DNA of 64,000 nucleotides from Cryptomeria japonica (Eukaryota; Streptophyta; Pinopsida; Cupressales; Cupressaceae), in assembly GCF_030272615.1 (NCBI RefSeq), contig NC_081412.1, positions 22,414,432 through 22,478,431 of the forward strand. Direction: 5' to 3'. The position numbers and the translations under genes are program-made. Below, one piece after another: positions 59,701 through 64,000 of the stretch (within the stretch, counting starts at the first letter, position 1; each line of letters begins with the position of its first letter). The notes beneath the pieces are model-generated. The model saw nothing but the letters and a program-made list of their open reading frames with translations, searched no databases and was not told where the DNA came from.

Positions 59701-60777
59701 CAGTTTGCTCACAGATAACAAGTTTCGTTTTAATCCAGGGATATGCAGCACACCATTAATCCTTTTTATTCTACCATCAGAAAACCTGATTCTAACTTTA
59801 CCTCGACCAACAATGTCTAGATGTGAATCATCACCCAAGTACACCTTACCTCCATTAAATCCTTCATATTCAGAAAACCAATCTCTATTGGAAGTCATAT
59901 GAAAAGATGCACCTGAGTCAATTAGCCAGGCATCATTACCTGCATGAGTTGCCAAAGCCGCAATAAAGGCATCGCCATCTTCCTTGTCGGACTCAGAATC
60001 AGAATTGAACTTTTTCTTTTTCTTCTTCTTTTCTTCTTTGCAGTCCTTACGGATGTGACCCGGTTTACCGCAATTCCAGCAAATGACTTTGGACTTTCCA
60101 GGAGATTTCGATCTCTCTTTGGATTTGGACTTGCCACGCTTCTCATTCTTCTTGCCTTTCTCTTTAGGTCTTCCACGAACGGTTAGGGCTTCCTTTGAAC
60201 TGATGGATACCTTCCTTCGCATCTCTTCACCGAGTAGGGCACCCACCACATCTTCAAATTTCAAAACAACAGAAGTACTACCGATAGCCATAACAAGAGA
60301 ATCCCACGAATCAGGCAAAGAGCAAAGCAAGATCTGACATTTCTCCTCCTCGTCCATCTTAACACCGACGGATACTAATTGAGCCACCAACATATTGAAT
60401 GCTTTCAGGTGGTCTGCAATTCGTCCACCCTCTTCCATCTTCAAGGAATACAATTTCTTTCTTAAGAAAATTTGATTTAATAAAGATTTCACTTGATACA
60501 TCTCACCAAGCTTAGTCCATAGCTTCTTTGCAGAGTTCTCTTCATGGACATTGATTAGAACAGAGTCTGCCAGGCACAGTCTGATTAGACCCTTGGCTTT
60601 TCGGTCCATAACATCATACTGAGCTGCCGCAGTAGGATCTGAGGGCCTTTGGACATTCGCATCAACAGCATCCCAAAGATCTCGATCTATTAGCAGATCT
60701 TCCATCTTCAGCTTCCACATCTCAAAATTACTTCCGTTAAATTTCTCCACCTCTATTCTCCCTGACGAACTCGCCAT
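56736..60777 (-). pseudogene. Element B Gag-Pol polyprotein (one frameshift)
   Basis: It starts at the ATG ending at 60777 and is open for 1005 codons. Gag: FNGSNFEMWKLKMEDLLIDR. Zinc knuckle CWNCGKPGHIRKDC (about residue 235). Protease AWLIDSGASFHMTSN (about 285). Pre-integrase zinc domain HQRLGHIGEKGLRTL with CEHCIYGK (about 450-490). Integrase core DVFGPVDVSS, FIDDFSRRTWV, LRTDNGGEFCSNDF, SPQQNGVAERMN (about 510-615). Reverse transcriptase from about 840 with WVFKKKIGSDGSIEKYKARL. Near 57770 a one-base loss shifts the frame just before YVDDMLF, and the rest (57794-56736) holds the RT end and RNase H (GYVDSDWAGDIDRRRSTSAY, YCDSQSAISLAKN). The order protease-integrase-RT-RNase H is copia; the sequence is closest to Tnt1/Tork types. 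As it stands it cannot make full Pol. Confidence 0.93.
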
Positions 60778-60887
60778 CTGAATATTCCTGCAACAAGATC
60801 AAAAAGTGTCTTCTGCACAAGCTCCCACTCAAATCTGGATTAGTTCAAAAAACCCAACTGCCCACAATTGAAACCAAAGGTGATCAG

Positions 60888-60899
60888 GCTCTGATACCA
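60888..60899 (-). other. Primer-binding site of element B
   Basis: The minus strand reads TGGTATCAGAGC, a perfect initiator Met-tRNA site two bases after the 5' LTR. Confidence 0.93.
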
Positions 60900-60901
60900 C
60901 T

Positions 60902-61786
60902 TGTAAGGAAGTTAAGTAGCGGAAACAACTTCCTACACTAACCTTGAGAGGAGGGTAATGCAAAACTTTTTCAGATCATTACAACAGTTACAGAAAATAG
61001 AAATAGATATAATAGCATTCATACCACAACACAGTGATTTACGTGGGGAAAACCCTTTCGGGAGAAAAACCCCACCCTCCAAAAGCAGCTCAACATTTTA
61101 TTCAGCAATCAAAAACAGATTACAACATACTTGCAGAGCAAGCTCTTCGCAGGAGTACCACTAATCAGAGATTCAGAGGCAACTCAATAGCCATAGGACT
61201 CTTACACACAACCTCTATCTCACACACCTCACAAATAGGAGATACAATACAAGAAACCGTCAAACGGTATTACAAAACCATGGGCTAAAACCACCCAATA
61301 AGGTGTAGCCAACCTTATCTCCCTTCTATGACATGTTAAAGCACACATCAACACGTGTCGCTCCCTTTTATAGCTCATTCATGTATCCGATACAAATTAT
61401 TTTTCCTATTTCAGGAGTACAAACTTCCGGAGGCCATAACTTGAGAACCGGGTGTCCGATTGACGAACCGTTTGAAGCACCGGAAAGCTCGCGAAGTGCT
61501 CTATCACCTTGTAACCCGCTTCGCCAGTTATGGCCACTTTTCAGGGCATTTCAGAGCCTCTAAAACCCCCAAATTTAAGTTTAAACATTTTATTACACCC
61601 CTCCAAGATGAAAACTTTAATATCTTCAAAACTAGCTATGACCTTGTGACGTAACTTTACCGAAATGCTTATCTAGCCAACCAAAAGCTTCAGGGAGAGT
61701 TTCGCACCATTTCGTGCTCAAATGAAAACTTACTATAAATAGTAACCTCACATAAATGCAAGGTTGAGACACCATTTTTCCCAACA
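60902..61786 (-). repeat. 5' LTR of element B (right copy)
   Basis: It is 885 bp with the same ends as the left copy. On the minus strand TTTTTCTCCCGAAAGGGTTT lies near 61053-61072, the hairpin-type block found in the copia LTRs here. Confidence 0.95.
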
Positions 61787-61791
61787 CATTA

Positions 61792-62807
61792 GTCAACCCA
61801 AAAGGCATCACCAACCATTCATACATTCTTTCGTTTGTCTTGAATGTTGTCTTCCACTCATCTCCTTCTTTGATCCTAATATGATGATATCTACTCTTCA
61901 AATCTATCTTTGTAAAGTATCTTACTCCACTCAAACAGTGCATTATGTCATCCATTCTAGGTAAGGGAAACCGGTATTTCACTGTGATCTTGTTTATTGC
62001 TTTGTAATCAATAGACATTCTCCATTCTCCATTCTTCTTAGTTGCTAATACTGTCGGTACTGCACAAGGACTCAAAATTTCTCTGATCAAACCTTTCTTC
62101 AATAGTTCCTGCACTTGTTGGTTTAACTCCTCATTCTCTGTCGATGTTAACCAGTGTGCAACTTTGTTAGGCAAACTAGCTCTGGGAATCAAATCCATGC
62201 AATGACTGATACTTCTTATCGGTGGTAATCCATCAGGCACATTATCTGAAATGATGTCTCCATACTCTGTCAAGAAATTTTTTATCTCCTTCGGCTGTTC
62301 TTCTTCCGGTTCCGATCTCTCGGTCTTCCTAGGAACCAAGGCAAAACACACATTCTCATGTCTCATTCCATCCAAGAACTTCCTTCCATCTACCAAACAG
62401 ATCCTAGCATTCATACAGACTTCACTCTTCAAAGGCTCTTCCAAAGGTAACAAGGTTTGCATCATCCCATTTGGCACAATGGAGTATATGTTCTTCCTTC
62501 CATCATGTATTGCCTGTCTATCAAACTGCCAAGGTCTACCCAACAAAAGGTGGCAGATATCCATAGGCATAATATCAAACAAGACTTCATCATTATAATT
62601 CCCAATTTTCAATTTCACCAAATATTACTCACTTACCAACAACTTGTGTTTATCCCGAATCAATACTATCTGATAAGGCTTAGGGTGTTTCAATCTTTCC
62701 AAATTCAACTTATTCACCATCTCTTCTGAAATAAGATTGTCTAAACTACCACTATCAATAACAACTTTACAACACTTACCGGATACCTTACATGTGGTCT
62801 TGAACAA
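61792..62807 (-). pseudogene. Chromovirus protease and reverse transcriptase N-terminal part
   Basis: The protease has CKVVIDSGSLDNLIS (about 62755) and, after a stop at about 62623, [20 protein letters not shown]. The reverse transcriptase shows [56 protein letters not shown] and MPFGLTN. The frame breaks off there at the insertion of element B and continues at 55789. Confidence 0.88.
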
Positions 62808-64000
62808 ATTTCTCCTCTACAAGGGTTCCTCGTCTTCTTTGGTATGACACAAAATTCTCCTCATCATCAACAGTTCTCCATCTTTCAGTTTGTTAGTTGA
62901 TCCGGTGGGGCTTTCTTCCACCATTGTTGCTCTTGTTTGGTACTTTTTGTCTTCTTACATTCAAATGAATGATGTCCTTCTCCTCCACACTTAAAACAAG
63001 TTCCTCTAAATGCTCCCTTATCTTGTCTTCTGTCATCTTTTCCAAAATTCTCATTCTGGTAGCTTCTCTAGTAGAAATTTCTATCATCCTTTTGGTATGA
63101 ACCATATTTCTAGTATGAATTACCTTCCCTGCTTACTTCTTTATCCTTTTTCTAATCTGTACAGGTACCTCTTCCTTTGGTATATCCTCTTCCTCCTTGA
63201 AATCTACTTCCGGTAAACCTTCCACCTCTACCTCTCTGCCTCTGCTCATGTCTCTTATTTAACTTCTCTTCTACTTTTAAGGCATATTGGTAAGATTCTT
63301 CAACACTCTCCAATTTGATCAAACTGAGTTCATCTTATATAGACATCCGCAATCCATTCAAATATCTAGCAACTTTTTCAACTTCATCATCTACATGTCT
63401 GGATCTGATATTCAACTTATAAAATGCTTCGGTGTACTCCTTCACACTAGATTCCTTCTGTCTCAAATTCTGCAATTTCCGGAATAGGTTTACTTGATAA
63501 TCAACTGGTATAAATTTTGATTTCAACTTCGTAACCATCTAATCCCAAGTCTTAATCTTCTCTTTACCTCTCCTCTATCTATCAACTTGCAAATTCTCCC
63601 ACCAAAGAGATGCATGACCTTTCAACTAGATACAAGCATATTTCACCTTCCTTTCCTCTGCAGTGTTTTCAAAATCAAAATACTTCTCTATTTCTGAGAT
63701 CCAATCCATCAATTCATCAAAATCCAGCTTTCTATCATATTTAGGTGGGATAAAATGGGGTTTAGTATTAGCCCTACTCAAAACCCTCGAAAACCTTTCC
63801 TCATCTAGATCAACTGCTGGTGGGTTTGCTTGTTTTGTCGGGGCTTCTTCTGCCTCATCTTCATTTAGATCCTTAATATGTCGACCTCTTCTTTGTGCTA
63901 TCTCCATGGCTTCTAACCGGACTGCTATACCTCACAACATTTCCATCACTGTCAGGTCTGCATTCCCATGTGCTCCACCATTCCTAGTTCCTCTTTGCAC
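62808..64000 (-). pseudogene. Chromovirus gag (broken, start outside window)
   Basis: From the right edge: a charged N-terminus, FDELMDWISEIEKYFDFENT, a WWENL block near 63600, KLKSKFIPVDYQVNLFRKLQ and NLRQKESSVKEYTEAFYKL (Retrotrans_gag), then, in another frame, a zinc knuckle CFKCGGEGHHSFEC near 62955-62996. Stops near 63625, 63540 and 63335 break it. The window ends before the true start and the 5' LTR. Confidence 0.82.

Larger units (their letters stand above)
55795..61786 (-). mobile_element. Young Ty1/copia element B (Tork/Tnt1-like), complete with CATTA duplication
   Basis: It is 5992 bp with two LTRs of 885 bp each. CATTA flanks both ends (55790-55794, 61787-61791). The primer site and purine tract are intact and one long Gag-Pol frame has a single visible frameshift. 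By eye I count about 26 mismatches between the LTRs (about 3%), almost all transitions, so this is the youngest datable insertion in the window. It sits inside the reverse transcriptase of the chromovirus. Confidence 0.95.
52682..64000 (-). mobile_element. Ty3/gypsy chromovirus, minus strand, running off the window
   Basis: The left end is its 3' LTR (52682-53441). Pol reads leftward: protease and RT start (62807-61792), then after the copia insertion the RT end, RNase H, integrase and a C-terminal chromodomain. Gag occupies 62808-64000 and its start and 5' LTR lie beyond the window. It is inserted in the 3' LTR of element C. Confidence 0.88.

Noticed and set aside
62251-62598. Plus-strand ORFs opposite the chromovirus and copia B genes (also 58130-58411, 59315-59902)
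   Set aside because: They lie antisense to recognised polyprotein domains and show no motif of their own.
1-64000. Host protein-coding gene
   Set aside because: All supported coding sequence belongs to transposable elements; the only unexplained coding-like stretch (33719-34146) is short and broken.

Overview
The window is plant nuclear DNA made almost entirely of nested LTR retrotransposons. I recognise no intact host gene, tRNA, rRNA or CRISPR array. The lineages point to a seed plant with a large genome: Ty1/copia elements primed by initiator Met-tRNA, a 17.8 kb Ty3/gypsy Tat-type element with two RNase H domains, and a Ty3/gypsy chromovirus. A gymnosperm is plausible, but the species cannot be named from this sequence.

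Nest 1 (1-33508). A minus-strand copia element (A) has its 5' LTR at 32071-33508, and its coding region runs leftward from about 32009. It is interrupted by a minus-strand Tat-type element (11192-28999). That element holds a plus-strand (antisense) plant mobile domain ORF, an array of small hairpins, clusters of a TCGTACGA-type motif, and a 476 bp solo LTR (26224-26699, perfect AATCA duplication). A is cut off on the left, inside RNase H, by a plus-strand non-autonomous LTR element (N, window start to 10185). N has no pol. It carries a decayed Gag-like gene with several zinc knuckles and a second long decayed gene of unknown function. That second gene is split by a candidate DNA transposon (5599-8163), which is itself split by a minus-strand solo LTR (5973-7442, perfect TGATC duplication).

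Nest 2 (about 33.5-64 kb). A plus-strand gypsy integrase remnant (G: 37990-38368 and 45362-46105, then the start of an LTR) is split by a copia-like solo LTR (38369-45361). That solo LTR is split by a 6.1 kb non-autonomous element (39052-45119) whose ORF has a G-patch-like motif. G's LTR is cut by a plus-strand copia element (C, 46408-52681). C's 3' LTR is cut by a minus-strand chromovirus (52682 to beyond 64000). The chromovirus is split inside its reverse transcriptase by a young, nearly intact minus-strand copia element (B, 55795-61786) with equal 885 bp LTRs and a perfect CATTA duplication.

The most unusual items are the two-gene element N, which shares a 36-base 3' context with autonomous element C; the DNA transposon candidate, whose removal restores N's reading frame; the hairpin array near the Tat 3' LTR, where stems differ but loops are conserved; and the antisense plant mobile domain ORF. 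Almost every coding region is broken by stops or frameshifts. Element B is the best preserved, with one visible frameshift.
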